Shown in pieces: positions 21,655 to 30,800 of a DNA stretch of 35,675 nt. Numbering within the stretch: position 1 is the first letter of the stretch; every line of letters starts with the position of its first letter. The notes beneath the pieces were generated by a model that did no database searches, was not told where the DNA came from, and worked only from the letters and a program-made list of their open reading frames with translations. Origin of the DNA: a virus. The translations under genes and the position numbers were made by a program. The DNA lies in IMG/VR virus record IMGVR_UViG_3300045885_000119, positions 1 through 35,675 of that record; one strand, given 5' to 3'.

Positions 21655-23405
21655 GCTCCCGCGAGCTCAAGATCATCTACTCCGGCGACGCCTCGGGCGC
21701 GCTCAAGGCCGTGTCGGACATCGAGAAGGCCAACGCCGGCCTCGGCGACAAGATGAAGGCGGTCGGCTCGAAGATCGCCGGCGTCGGTAAGACGATGACG
21801 CTCGGCCTCACCCTGCCGCTCGTCGGGTTCGGCGCCAAGGCGGTCGCCGAATTCTCCGAGGCCGCCAAGGGGATCGCGCAGACCGAACAGGTGATCAAGT
21901 CGACCGGGGGCGCCGCGAACGTCACCGAGCGCGACATCGACAAGCTCACGGGCCGGCTCGGCGAGCTCGCCGTGGTCGATGACGACGTCGTGCGCTCGGG
22001 CGCCAACATGCTGCTCACGTTCACGAACATCCGCAACGAGGTCGGCAAGGGCAACAACATCTTCGACCAGGCGACCAAGATCGCGCTCGATATGTCGACG
22101 GCGCTCGGGACCGACCTGGCGAATCAGTCGATCCAAGTGGGCAAGGCGCTGAACGATCCGATCAAGGGCATCACCGCACTCTCGCGGGTCGGCGTGACGT
22201 TCACCGAGCAGCAAAAGAAACAGATCACCGCGATGGTCGAGGCCGGCGACACGATGGGCGCCCAAAAGCTCATCCTGGCCGAGCTCACGAAGGAATTCGG
22301 CGGGCAGGCCAAGGCCGCCGGCGAAGCGGCGAGCCCGATGCAACGCCTCGGCGTCGCGTTCGGCGACATCGCCGAGAAGGTCGGGGCGCTCCTGATCCCG
22401 TTCCTCGAGAAGCTCTCGGGCGTCGTGCAAAAGGTCGTGGGGTGGTTCGAGGGCCTGTCGCCCGAGGGGCAGAAACTTGCCGTGACCATCGGGTTGATCG
22501 CCGCCGCCGTCGGGCCGGCGCTGATCGTGTTCGGCAAGATGGTGACGGCGTTCGGCGCGATCACGCAGGCGTGGGACAAGCTCAAGCTCGCGTTCGCGGC
22601 GAACCCGTGGGTTCTCGTCGCGGCCGCGGTCGTCGCCCTCGTCGTGGTGATCGTCAAGAACTGGGACTCGATCAAGGAATTCCTGCTCAAGGTGTGGAAC
22701 GCGATCAAGCAAGCCGCCTCGACGGTGTGGAACGCGATCAAGGGCGTGCTCACCGGCGTGTGGGAAGCGATCAAGACGGCCATCACGACCTACATCGGGT
22801 TCTACAAGGCGCTGTTCACCGGCGCGTGGGAAGCGATCAAGACGGCGGCTCGAGCGGCGTGGGGCGTGATCAAGACGGTGATCATCGAACCGATCCAGGC
22901 GATCCGCGAGCGCATCGGCGACGTCCTGGGCACGATCAAGGAAGTGTGGTCACGGGTGTGGAACCGGCTCGAGGAGATCGGCACGGGCGTGTGGGCCGGG
23001 ATCACCGGCGCGGCCAAGACGGCGCTCAACGTCCTGATCGGGATCATGAACGGGCTCGTGATGGGTTGGAACGCGATGATCCGAGGCTTCAACGCGATCC
23101 CGCTCGTGCCCGACATCCCGACGATCCCGCACATCCCCTACCTCGCCCAGGGCACGCGGGCGTTCGCCGGCGGCCTGGCGATCGTGGGGGAGCTCGGGCC
23201 CGAGCTCGTGAACCTACCGCGGGGTGCCGATGTGCGATCCGCCGCCGAGACGAACCGGATGCTCGGGGCCACGTTCGTCACGAACGTGACCGTGAACGCC
23301 GGCTCGGTGATCGCCGAGCGCGACCTCATGCGCCAGGTCCGCAAGGCGGCCCAGGAGGGCGCCAACCGCAACGCTCGGCGCACCGGGTTCGGCTCCGCGG
23401 CGTGA
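21651..23405 (+). CDS. Tape measure protein
   Basis: This 584-aa protein is the longest alpha-helical product and follows the tail chaperones, as a tape measure should. It has an amphipathic N-terminal segment (SDIEKANAGLGDKMKAVGSK), two hydrophobic segments (about residues 278-300 and 320-340), then a run of short Trp-containing helices (VWNAIKQAAS, GVWEAIKTAI, AWEAIKTAAR, AAWGVIKTVI) and a C-terminal region LAIVGELGPELVNLPRGADV typical of tape measures. At roughly 1.5 angstrom per residue it predicts a tail of about 85-90 nm. GTG 21651 overlaps the upstream stop. Confidence 0.9.
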   Translation: MSSRELKIIYSGDASGALKAVSDIEKANAGLGDKMKAVGSKIAGVGKTMTLGLTLPLVGFGAKAVAEFSEAAKGIAQTEQVIKSTGGAANVTERDIDKLTGRLGELAVVDDDVVRSGANMLLTFTNIRNEVGKGNNIFDQATKIALDMSTALGTDLANQSIQVGKALNDPIKGITALSRVGVTFTEQQKKQITAMVEAGDTMGAQKLILAELTKEFGGQAKAAGEAASPMQRLGVAFGDIAEKVGALLIPFLEKLSGVVQKVVGWFEGLSPEGQKLAVTIGLIAAAVGPALIVFGKMVTAFGAITQAWDKLKLAFAANPWVLVAAAVVALVVVIVKNWDSIKEFLLKVWNAIKQAASTVWNAIKGVLTGVWEAIKTAITTYIGFYKALFTGAWEAIKTAARAAWGVIKTVIIEPIQAIRERIGDVLGTIKEVWSRVWNRLEEIGTGVWAGITGAAKTALNVLIGIMNGLVMGWNAMIRGFNAIPLVPDIPTIPHIPYLAQGTRAFAGGLAIVGELGPELVNLPRGADVRSAAETNRMLGATFVTNVTVNAGSVIAERDLMRQVRKAAQEGANRNARRTGFGSAA

Positions 23406-23429
23406 CCCCGACCCGACACTAGGGCCGTG
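23402..23429 (+). promoter_or_regulatory. GTGACC late-start element (tail-tip gene)
   Basis: GTGACC begins exactly 25 nt before GTG 23427, with the shared C12, A15, T19, G21 and G23. The TGA in it is the tape-measure stop, with a 21-bp gap as at 18361 and 30113. Confidence 0.55.
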
Positions 23430-23726
23430 GCCGTTCTCGACGTCGTGTGGTTCGGTCCGACCTCGGTCGGCAACGGCAACTACCTGTCGCTCCAACCGGC
23501 GGGCTCGACCGAGGTGGTGATCCACAACGTGCACGTGCCGGTCGACAAGGCCGTGCAATTCGTCGTGTGGGATGGGACGAACGAGATCGTGATCGACGAC
23601 GACGCCACCTATGCCGGCCGCCAGGGCGTGCAATGGCATTGCACCAACGCCAAGTATTACCGCGTCAAGAACGTCTCGGGGGCGCCCATCTTCCTCGCCG
23701 CCGACGGCGTCGTAACGAGGGCGTGA
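23427..23726 (+). CDS. Small beta-rich tail protein (99 aa)
   Basis: A 99-aa beta-rich product (VVWFGPTSVGNGNYLSLQPA, then VVIHNVHVPVDKAVQFVVWD) that follows the tape measure and precedes the tailspike. No enzyme motif or membrane segment is seen. Its place suits a tail-tip or fibre adaptor. GTG 23427 is set by the element 25 nt upstream and a 21-bp gap. Confidence 0.6.
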   Translation: MAVLDVVWFGPTSVGNGNYLSLQPAGSTEVVIHNVHVPVDKAVQFVVWDGTNEIVIDDDATYAGRQGVQWHCTNAKYYRVKNVSGAPIFLAADGVVTRA

Positions 23727-23730
23727 GCTC

Positions 23731-26223
23731 GTGGGGACCACGAGCTTCTACCTCTCGCCCAAGGACGTTCCCCGCGACGTGATCATGGCGGGCCTCGCCG
23801 CCGCCCGACCCGCGCCCGGCGCGGCGCTCCGCGGCGCGTTGTGGTTCTCGACCGACTCGTCGATCCTGTACCGCAACAGCGGCTCGGCGTGGGTCACGCT
23901 CGCCTCGCCGGGTGGCGCGGCCACGATCGCGATCGAAGAGGGCGACGTCGGCCTGGGGACCGCGGCGACGATCGACTTCGATGCCGCCGACTTCGCCATC
24001 TCGGTCGCGGCGTCCGAGGCCGAGGTCGCCATCGCGACGAACGCGATCACGAATGCGAAGCTCCGCCAGTCGGCCGGCCTGTCGGTGATCGGCCGCTCCG
24101 CGAGCACGACCGGCGACGTGGCCGACATCACGGCCGGCACCGACGCCCACGTTTTGCGCCGGTCGGGGACCGCGATCGGATTCGGTCAGGTCGACACGGG
24201 CGGGATCGCCGACGCGGCCGTGAGCTACGCGAAGATGCAGGACGTCTCCGCCATCTCGCGCCTGCTCGGGCGCGGTTCGGCGGCCGGGGTCGGGCCTCCG
24301 GTCGAGATCACCCTCGGGGCGAACCTGGCGATGACCGGAACCACGCTCTCGGCCACCGGCGGCGGCGGCGGCGGGATCAGCATCGTCGACCTCGCCTCCG
24401 CCTACGGCGTGACCGGGGACAACACCGGCAACCAGGCGACGGCGATCAACCAGGCGATCCTCGACGCCTCGGGCTCGACGGCCGCCGAGGGGCTCGGCTC
24501 GCTGCTGCTCCTGCCGCCCGGTCAGGTGCGGATCACGTCCTCGATCGAGATGCGGTCCCAGGTGTGGCTCATGGGGCACGGGATGGGCGCCACGCAGATC
24601 GAGGTCGTGGGCGCGTTCCACGCGATCGTATTGCAAGGTGCGCCGACCACGAACGAGCACATCCTGACCCAGGTCACGGACCTGCACATCGACTGCAACG
24701 GGCAGACGGGGACCAACGACGGCATCCATTACGACCAGACGGCCGGCGACAACAACTGGCCGATCACGGGCTCGGACCCGATCCACACGATCGAGCGGGT
24801 GCGCGTCACGGGCGCGAACGGCTACGGCATCCGCCTCATGGGGGAGGCGTCTCAGGAGGGGCGTGTTTTGTGGTGCTACGCCCGCGATTGCGATATCGCC
24901 GGGTTCTTCGCCGACTCGGGCGCCGACTGTTGGTTCATAAACTGCACCGCGAGCTCGGGCGCCGGGGTCGGCTTCCAGATCAGCGGCGGGAACAACCGCG
25001 TCGTCGGGTGCAAGGCGTTCTTCTGTGACACCGACGGGTTCGCGCTCTCGTCCTCACGCGGTGAGATCACGGGATGCGAGTCTCAGGACAACGGCCGTCA
25101 CGGCTTCAACATCACCGGTTCGGATTGGGCGGTGAGCGCCTGCGCGGCCGACTCCAACAACCGCCTCAACACGTCGGGCGACGGGTTCGTGATCGCCGGC
25201 GCCCGGACCGTTCTGTCGGGCATACAGGTCTACGGGCGGAACGGCGGCGACGGCGCGATCGCCCACGGGGGCTCGGGCTCGGGCGACGGGGTGCACCGCT
25301 ACGGGCTGAACATCACGGCGCAGAACATCTCGGTTCAGGGGCACATCAAGAATTGGATGACGACCGGGGCGGCGATCAACAACACGCAGTCGGCACAATC
25401 GATGTCGTTCGACGGCCTGACGTACTCGGGGATCGCCAACCGCTTCGCGATCACGTCGAACGCGAGCGCGAACGGCGGCACCGGGGGCGTTCAGGTGCTC
25501 TCGTCGTTCACGATCCCCGACAACGCGCTGTTCCTCGGCACGACGTATCGGTGGTGGGCCTCGGGCACGCAGACGCACGGCAACGTCGACGTCGTGCAGA
25601 CGTTCCGCCTCCGGATGCACAACGCGTTCGCGAACATCGTCACGCTCTACTCGACGGCTCACTCGCGCTCGGGCCTGAACCAAGGGGCGCTCCATGGGTC
25701 GAACACGACTCGGGTCGTATCGGGCGCGGGCGCCTCGACGAACATCACCGTGACCGGGATCGAGACGGCTGACGTCCTCGTCAAAGTGTTGCGGTTCACC
25801 ACGGCCGCGTCGATCGCGACGATGACTGACATCACCTCGACGTGCACGATCACGGCACAGAACACGATCCAGTCGAGCCTCAACACGACCGGCGATCAGC
25901 TGCTCGTCGAGTGGGGCCGTCAATTCGCCCCGAACGGGACGATCGCCACGGCGCGGGATTGGTTCGGGATGGGCGTCGTGACCGCCCGAACGGCGCCGAG
26001 CGCATCGCAGACGCTCATCGGAGGGGGTCACGTCCACTTCACCGGCACCGACCAGGGCGGCGTCCCCAACGCGTCGGGGGGGTTCGACACCGACGCGCAG
26101 AACACCGGGACGCTCGACGGCACCGCCGTCGTCACGCTCGACGCGTCCATCGAATTCGGGGCCGGCCGCACGTCGGCCGACATCTTCACGCTCGAGCAGT
26201 TCGTGGTAGAGCGGGTGGCGTAG
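23731..26223 (+). CDS. Tailspike/tail fibre with beta-helix (830 aa)
   Basis: The 830-aa product has an N-terminal virion-attachment part (residues 1-90, TTSFYLSPKDVPRDVIMAGL), a region of short repeated fibre-like segments (90-220), then a pectate-lyase-type right-handed beta-helix (about 225-560), seen as repeating IRLMGEASQEGRVLWCYARD and NNRVVGCKAFFCDTDGFALS coils. A C-terminal beta-sandwich (about 600-830) may bind the receptor. Such proteins recognise and often degrade surface polysaccharide. GTG 23731 is 4 bp after the previous stop. Whether the helix is catalytic cannot be decided by eye. Confidence 0.85.
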   Translation: MGTTSFYLSPKDVPRDVIMAGLAAARPAPGAALRGALWFSTDSSILYRNSGSAWVTLASPGGAATIAIEEGDVGLGTAATIDFDAADFAISVAASEAEVAIATNAITNAKLRQSAGLSVIGRSASTTGDVADITAGTDAHVLRRSGTAIGFGQVDTGGIADAAVSYAKMQDVSAISRLLGRGSAAGVGPPVEITLGANLAMTGTTLSATGGGGGGISIVDLASAYGVTGDNTGNQATAINQAILDASGSTAAEGLGSLLLLPPGQVRITSSIEMRSQVWLMGHGMGATQIEVVGAFHAIVLQGAPTTNEHILTQVTDLHIDCNGQTGTNDGIHYDQTAGDNNWPITGSDPIHTIERVRVTGANGYGIRLMGEASQEGRVLWCYARDCDIAGFFADSGADCWFINCTASSGAGVGFQISGGNNRVVGCKAFFCDTDGFALSSSRGEITGCESQDNGRHGFNITGSDWAVSACAADSNNRLNTSGDGFVIAGARTVLSGIQVYGRNGGDGAIAHGGSGSGDGVHRYGLNITAQNISVQGHIKNWMTTGAAINNTQSAQSMSFDGLTYSGIANRFAITSNASANGGTGGVQVLSSFTIPDNALFLGTTYRWWASGTQTHGNVDVVQTFRLRMHNAFANIVTLYSTAHSRSGLNQGALHGSNTTRVVSGAGASTNITVTGIETADVLVKVLRFTTAASIATMTDITSTCTITAQNTIQSSLNTTGDQLLVEWGRQFAPNGTIATARDWFGMGVVTARTAPSASQTLIGGGHVHFTGTDQGGVPNASGGFDTDAQNTGTLDGTAVVTLDASIEFGAGRTSADIFTLEQFVVERVA

Positions 26224-28281
26224 GTGGCCGGTCCGGTGTTCACGGTCGAGGCCGCGTTCACCACGCCGCCGCTCACCACACCGACGGCGGGCACGTCCAC
26301 GCAATCCCCCACCGGGCTCGGGCGGTTCGTGTCGGGTGGGATGACCGAGATCGGGCGGTTCGTCCGGGGCGGGATCGACGAGACGGGCCGGGAGTACCTG
26401 GCGACGAGCGAGGACTGGACCGACATCACGCCCTTCGTCCGCTCGGTCGAGATACGGCGAGGACGCGATCACGAGCTTGGTCAGACGCAGGCGGGCGAGT
26501 TGGGGTTGCGTCTGCGGAACACCGACCGGCGTTTCGACCCGACGAACGACGCCGGGCCGTACTGGCCGAACATCAAGCCGATGCGCCGGGTCCGGGTGCG
26601 GGCAACCTGGCAGTCGGTGACCTATGACCTGTTCACGGGGTTCGTGGAGAACTGGGGTCAGACGTGGCCGTCGCGGCCCGTGAAGGAGGCCGGGGACGCC
26701 GAGGTGACCCTCCAGGCGACCGACGCCTTCAAGCTCCTGACGCTGTTCGAGATCGGCCAGACCTACTCGGCCGCAGTCCTCGCCGACGAGCCGATCGGCT
26801 ATTGGAAGCTCGACGAGCCCGCAGGGTCCACGGCCGTCGCCGACCTCGGGAGCGGGAACAACGACCTGACCCCGACGGCGCTCACGCTCGGGACGTTCCC
26901 GAACCCGATGGCCGGGGGGCAGTACGCGGCCCGGTGGACCGACGGGGTGACCGGCTACGCGACGAACGCGGGGGTTCACGCCTCGCACCTGTCCTCGAGC
27001 GACCGCATCCTCGAGGCGTGGGTGTATCCGACCGGGGGCCCGACCGCTAACTGTTTCCTGTACGAGATCGACGACGCGGGCTCGGGGAGCCTGTGCCGCA
27101 TCTGGTACGAGTCGAGCGCGGGCACGATCAACGTCGTCACGTGGTCGGACCCGCCCTCCTTCGGCCTGGGTTCCTCGATCTCGTCGCCGGGCTTCCTGAC
27201 GCTCGACGAGTGGCAACACATCGTCATCCACATCCGGTGTCAGGGGATGAACGCCGTCGACCTGTATCGCAACGGCGCGTTCGTGGAACGCCTCGGGGTG
27301 AGCGGCCTCGGCACGCATACGTTCTTCACCAATCCGGCCGGGTCGCTCGACCTCATGGTTGGGAATACCCTCGGTGGCCCGACCGCCTCGCAGAACTGGC
27401 GCGGGATGCTCGCCCACGTCGCGGTCTACGTGGCCGACTACCCGTTCACCGACTACCCGGTGATCACGCCCGAGCGGGTCGCCCGGATCGTCGCTCACCA
27501 CAACGTGCAGATCGACGACTTCGCCCCGGCGCTCGCCGGTCAGATGCTCCACTACCTCCTCGACGGGATGGGGTGGCCCCCCTCCGAGCGGGCGATCGAC
27601 GCCGGGACCACGCTGATCCAAGAGATCGAACCGTTGGGATCGAACCTGAGCCTCATGTTGCAGATCGCCGAGGACACCGAACAAGGTCAGTTGTTCGTCG
27701 GCGGCGACGGGAAGATCGTGATGCACGAGCGGGCGACGACGCTCCCGGCGCCGGTGGCGATCTTCGGCGAGGACGGCGCGGAGGTGCCCTACGCCGAGCT
27801 CGTCATCCGCGACGACGACCAAGACCTTTGGTCGCGGGTCCTCGTGGACCGGGGGACCGGCCGCGTGTTCACGGCCGAAGATGCGGCGGCCCGTGAGGAG
27901 TTCGGTCCTCGCACGCTCCAGACGCGCTCGACGCTCCTCGCGCTCGACACACAAGCCGAGGACCTTGCCGCGGCGCTCCTCGCCCGCTACAAGGACCCGC
28001 ACGAGCGACCCGTGCAACTCGTCCTCTCGGGCGGGAACGAGGCCGCGCAGACACAGATGCTCGCCCTCGAGCTTGGTGATCGTGTGTCGATCATCCGCCG
28101 CCCCCCGCCCGCCGGGTCGGACCCGATCACGCTCGATGCCCGCGTCGAGGGGATCGCGCACCACATCGTCGGCGCGGAGGCGATGACCACGACGCTCGAC
28201 CTCGTGCCCGTGTTCGGCTACTGGATTCTCGAGGACTCCGTGTGGGGGTTGCTCGACGAGACGACGGTGGTGGGCTGGTGA
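26224..28281 (+). CDS. Tail hub/baseplate protein with inserted LamG-like domain (685 aa)
   Basis: Residues 1-170 and 420-685 form a phage minor-tail/hub framework (EIRRGRDHELGQTQAGELGL, RRFDPTNDAGPYWP, and later FEDGAEVPYAELV-like and LALELGDRVSIIRRP). Between them, residues about 185-410 are a concanavalin-like/LamG domain (DEPIGYWKLDEPAGSTAVAD and WRGMLAHVAVYVADYP), a carbohydrate-binding fold. This places a sugar-binding module at the tail tip. GTG 26224 follows the tailspike stop directly. The framework family is inferred from pattern. Confidence 0.8.
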   Translation: MAGPVFTVEAAFTTPPLTTPTAGTSTQSPTGLGRFVSGGMTEIGRFVRGGIDETGREYLATSEDWTDITPFVRSVEIRRGRDHELGQTQAGELGLRLRNTDRRFDPTNDAGPYWPNIKPMRRVRVRATWQSVTYDLFTGFVENWGQTWPSRPVKEAGDAEVTLQATDAFKLLTLFEIGQTYSAAVLADEPIGYWKLDEPAGSTAVADLGSGNNDLTPTALTLGTFPNPMAGGQYAARWTDGVTGYATNAGVHASHLSSSDRILEAWVYPTGGPTANCFLYEIDDAGSGSLCRIWYESSAGTINVVTWSDPPSFGLGSSISSPGFLTLDEWQHIVIHIRCQGMNAVDLYRNGAFVERLGVSGLGTHTFFTNPAGSLDLMVGNTLGGPTASQNWRGMLAHVAVYVADYPFTDYPVITPERVARIVAHHNVQIDDFAPALAGQMLHYLLDGMGWPPSERAIDAGTTLIQEIEPLGSNLSLMLQIAEDTEQGQLFVGGDGKIVMHERATTLPAPVAIFGEDGAEVPYAELVIRDDDQDLWSRVLVDRGTGRVFTAEDAAAREEFGPRTLQTRSTLLALDTQAEDLAAALLARYKDPHERPVQLVLSGGNEAAQTQMLALELGDRVSIIRRPPPAGSDPITLDARVEGIAHHIVGAEAMTTTLDLVPVFGYWILEDSVWGLLDETTVVGW

Positions 28282-29063
28282 ACCCGTTCACGACGCCACG
28301 CACGTGGACCCCTGGCGAGATGGCGACCGGGGCGATCCTCAACGCGCACATCCGCGACAACGAGCTTTGGTTGCAGATGGTGGCCGAACAGGCCGGGCGC
28401 GTCGGGTCCTACGTGGCCGAGGATTGTTACTTCGCGCCGGGCAACGGCACCTCGCCCTACCTCGCCGGCGGCGTGGCGGCCTCGCTCACGACCGGGACCG
28501 TGACGCCGCTCACCGGCACCTCGGTGGCCGCCGGGCATCCCGGTGTCGTCTCGGTGAACACCGGCACGTCAACGAGCGGCGCCGCCGGCCTGATCGGCGC
28601 GGCCGACCTGTTGTGGGGCAACGGGGTGTACGAGGTGTGGTTCGAGGTGATCCTCGGCCTGTCGTCGCTCTCGGACGGGACGAACCGCTACACGGTCCGC
28701 ACCGGGGTGGCCGACAGCGCCACCACCGAGCCGATCGACTTCGTCGGGTTCCGCTACGTCGACAACGTCAACAGCGGCGAGTGGGTCGCCGTGTGCCGAC
28801 AGAACAACACCGAGACGACGCTCGACACGAACGTGCTCGTCGCGACGCCGTTCGCCCGGCTCGGGTTCGTGATGAACGCGACGGGGACCTCGGTCACGTT
28901 CTACTCGGCCGACGCCGCGGTCGGCTCGATCACCACGAACATCCCGACGGCGCCCACGCGGGCGTTCTCGTTCATGCCCGGCTCGATCGTCAAGTCGCTC
29001 GGGACCACCTCGAGGTCGCTGTACGTCGACGCCTACAGCTACGCGCTCCCGTGTGCCCGATGA
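28278..29063 (+). CDS. Tail fibre/tip protein (261 aa)
   Basis: GTG 28278 overlaps the hub stop. The N-terminus, RTWTPGEMATGAILNAHIRD, is a motif seen at the start of many phage tail fibres (W-x-x-G-E-x-x-T-A-x-x-L-N-x-x-x-R-D), where it anchors the protein to the tail. The rest is a Thr/Gly-rich beta region with a strand-rich jelly-roll-like core. It is likely a receptor-binding or host-contact protein. Confidence 0.7.
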   Translation: MNPFTTPRTWTPGEMATGAILNAHIRDNELWLQMVAEQAGRVGSYVAEDCYFAPGNGTSPYLAGGVAASLTTGTVTPLTGTSVAAGHPGVVSVNTGTSTSGAAGLIGAADLLWGNGVYEVWFEVILGLSSLSDGTNRYTVRTGVADSATTEPIDFVGFRYVDNVNSGEWVAVCRQNNTETTLDTNVLVATPFARLGFVMNATGTSVTFYSADAAVGSITTNIPTAPTRAFSFMPGSIVKSLGTTSRSLYVDAYSYALPCAR

Positions 29064-29075
29064 AAGGATGAACCG

Positions 29076-30116
29076 ATGACGCTGATCGGCGGCTACCCCT
29101 ACGCACGTTTCGCGACCGAGATGGCCGAGGTCAGCACCGTGCCCCTCGATATGGATCGCATCTTCGTGCAAACCGACACCTGGGGCACCGGCGAGTGGAA
29201 CGACGTCGTCGCCTCGATCAACGCCGAGCGCACCGTGATCGTCTCGACCAAGCTCTCGGGAACGTGGGCGAATGCCGCCACCGGCTCGAACGACGCCCGC
29301 CTCGACGCCGTGGTGAACGGCCTCGTCGCGCTCGACGTCTCCGACCTGGCGGGGACGCCATGCCTGAGCTTCAACCACGAGCCCGAGAACGACGGGCCGT
29401 CGCCGGCCGACTACAACAAGATGTGGCGACACTTCGATCAGCGGTACGCGGCGAAGCTCCGCGCCGCGGGGTGGGACCTCGCCTACATCTTCATGGGCGG
29501 CACCTGGCGCGGGTGGACGCCATGGTCGATCGCGCAGCTTGAGCAGTCGATCGCGGGCACGTCGGTGACGAAGGTCTACGCCGACATCTACGAGAAACCG
29601 GGCACGCCGTGGGCGACAAAGGCGTGGACCGATCCCGACTCGACGAGCTCGCCGTTCCGCGCCTACGCCGACTGGTGCGAGGCGAAGGGGTACGAGGCGG
29701 GCCTGCCCGAGGTCGGGGTGAACCGCAAACAGGTCGATGACGGTTCTCAAGCCACGTTCCTCGACGCGCTCGCGAGCTCGAAGATCGCCGGCATGGCGGA
29801 CCTGTTCATCTACTACGATCGCGACGTCGGCGAGGGCGGGGCGACCTCGAACACGCGCCTACTCCGACCCGATGCGTTCGAGGCGTTCGGCGGGCTGTAC
29901 GATGCGGTCGTGACGCCTCCGCCGCCACCGAGCGGCGACTGTTCCGAGGTCGAGGCCGAGCTCGCGGCGACGAAGGCGACGCTCACGGCGACCGCGGCCG
30001 AGCTCGCGGCGACGAAGGCGGACCTCACCGAGGCGCTCGCGCACCTGGCGAGCACGACGAGCGAACGCGACGAGGCGCTCGCGAAGATCGACGCGGCCGT
30101 CGCGGTCCTGTCGTGA
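29076..30116 (+). CDS. Glycoside-hydrolase-like protein (GH26-like) with coiled-coil tail (346 aa)
   Basis: Residues 1-275 look like a TIM-barrel hydrolase of the GH26/mannanase type: HEPE at 101-104 (candidate acid/base Glu) after a beta strand TPCLSFN, and PEVGV with Glu212 as a candidate nucleophile. A proline linker (281-285) leads to a regular coiled coil (about 291-342) with repeated ELAATKA units that could trimerise or tether it. The enzyme is expected to cut a beta-mannan or similar polysaccharide. Position after the fibres and before the endolysin suggests a virion-attached capsule depolymerase. ATG 29076 has AAAGGAT upstream. GH26 is a best guess from pattern; other barrel families are possible. 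Confidence 0.65.
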   Translation: MTLIGGYPYARFATEMAEVSTVPLDMDRIFVQTDTWGTGEWNDVVASINAERTVIVSTKLSGTWANAATGSNDARLDAVVNGLVALDVSDLAGTPCLSFNHEPENDGPSPADYNKMWRHFDQRYAAKLRAAGWDLAYIFMGGTWRGWTPWSIAQLEQSIAGTSVTKVYADIYEKPGTPWATKAWTDPDSTSSPFRAYADWCEAKGYEAGLPEVGVNRKQVDDGSQATFLDALASSKIAGMADLFIYYDRDVGEGGATSNTRLLRPDAFEAFGGLYDAVVTPPPPPSGDCSEVEAELAATKATLTATAAELAATKADLTEALAHLASTTSERDEALAKIDAAVAVLS

Positions 30117-30140
30117 CCCCGACCGCACCCTTGAGGGGTG
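30113..30140 (+). promoter_or_regulatory. GTGACC late-start element (endolysin)
   Basis: GTGACC begins exactly 25 nt before GTG 30138, with the shared C12, A15, T19, G21 and G23. Its TGA is the stop of the hydrolase gene. The spacing favours GTG 30138 over the in-frame GTG two codons later as the endolysin start. Confidence 0.55.
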
Positions 30141-30800
30141 CTCGTGGCGCTGTTCCAAACGAACGAGGGGCGATGGTCCGACCCCGTGTTGCCGCAGGGC
30201 TACCGCCACGAGACGAGCTCGCGTCTGCGGTTGATCCGCGGCGAGCTCCATATCCGCGAGCCCGGTGGTGAATTCGGGCCGTACCGGCCGCGCCCCGAGG
30301 CGATCAGTCGGTTCGTCACGCGACTGACGGCGGCGAGCTCCCCGGGCCTGGCGCTGTTCATCGCCAACACCCGGGGCAAGGGCGTCCGAGCTCGAGTCGT
30401 GGAGCGCGATCAGCCGTTCGGCTACATCTACCCGACGGTCGGGGACTGCCGCGACAACTACCCGAACATGGTGGTCGAGCACAACCTGGCCGGCCAGATG
30501 GTCAAACTGCAATCGCCGGCGATGCTCGCCTACCACGAGGCCGAGCGCCTGTTGGGCCGCCCGATCCGGATCACCGGCATCGGGTGGCGCTCGTGCGCCT
30601 CTCAACGTGCGCTCTACGCGTCGGACCCCGGTCGCTTCGCCGACCCCGACTACTCGCGGCATTGCCGCGGGCTGGCGATCGACGTCGAGAACACGCCGGC
30701 CAACCTCAACAGTCGATCCCACAACGCGCTCGTCGCCGTCGGGTTCTGTTTCGGCGTGAGCGGGGAACCCTGGCACGCGGCGTATTCGGAGTGCGGGTGA
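30138..30800 (+). CDS. Endolysin: D,D-carboxypeptidase/VanY-like (M15)
   Basis: The 220-aa product ends in a peptidase M15/VanY domain: SQRALYASDPGRFADPDYSR with HCRGLAID (His175 and Asp182 as zinc ligands) and GEPWHAAY (Glu210 base, His213 zinc ligand). It cleaves peptide cross-links in peptidoglycan. No signal peptide is present, so release depends on the holins that follow. Its length matches the family's catalytic domain plus a roughly 100-residue N-terminal part of unclear function. It is followed by two overlapped membrane genes, making a lysis cassette. Confidence 0.85.
   Translation: MLVALFQTNEGRWSDPVLPQGYRHETSSRLRLIRGELHIREPGGEFGPYRPRPEAISRFVTRLTAASSPGLALFIANTRGKGVRARVVERDQPFGYIYPTVGDCRDNYPNMVVEHNLAGQMVKLQSPAMLAYHEAERLLGRPIRITGIGWRSCASQRALYASDPGRFADPDYSRHCRGLAIDVENTPANLNSRSHNALVAVGFCFGVSGEPWHAAYSECG

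Noticed and set aside
25054-28164. Very long minus-strand open frame opposite the tail genes
   Set aside because: It is a GC-rich antisense shadow: Arg/Asp/Gly-rich, no known domain, fully opposite well-supported tailspike and hub genes. Similar shadows opposite 8.6-10.4 kb and 11.6-14.2 kb were also left out.
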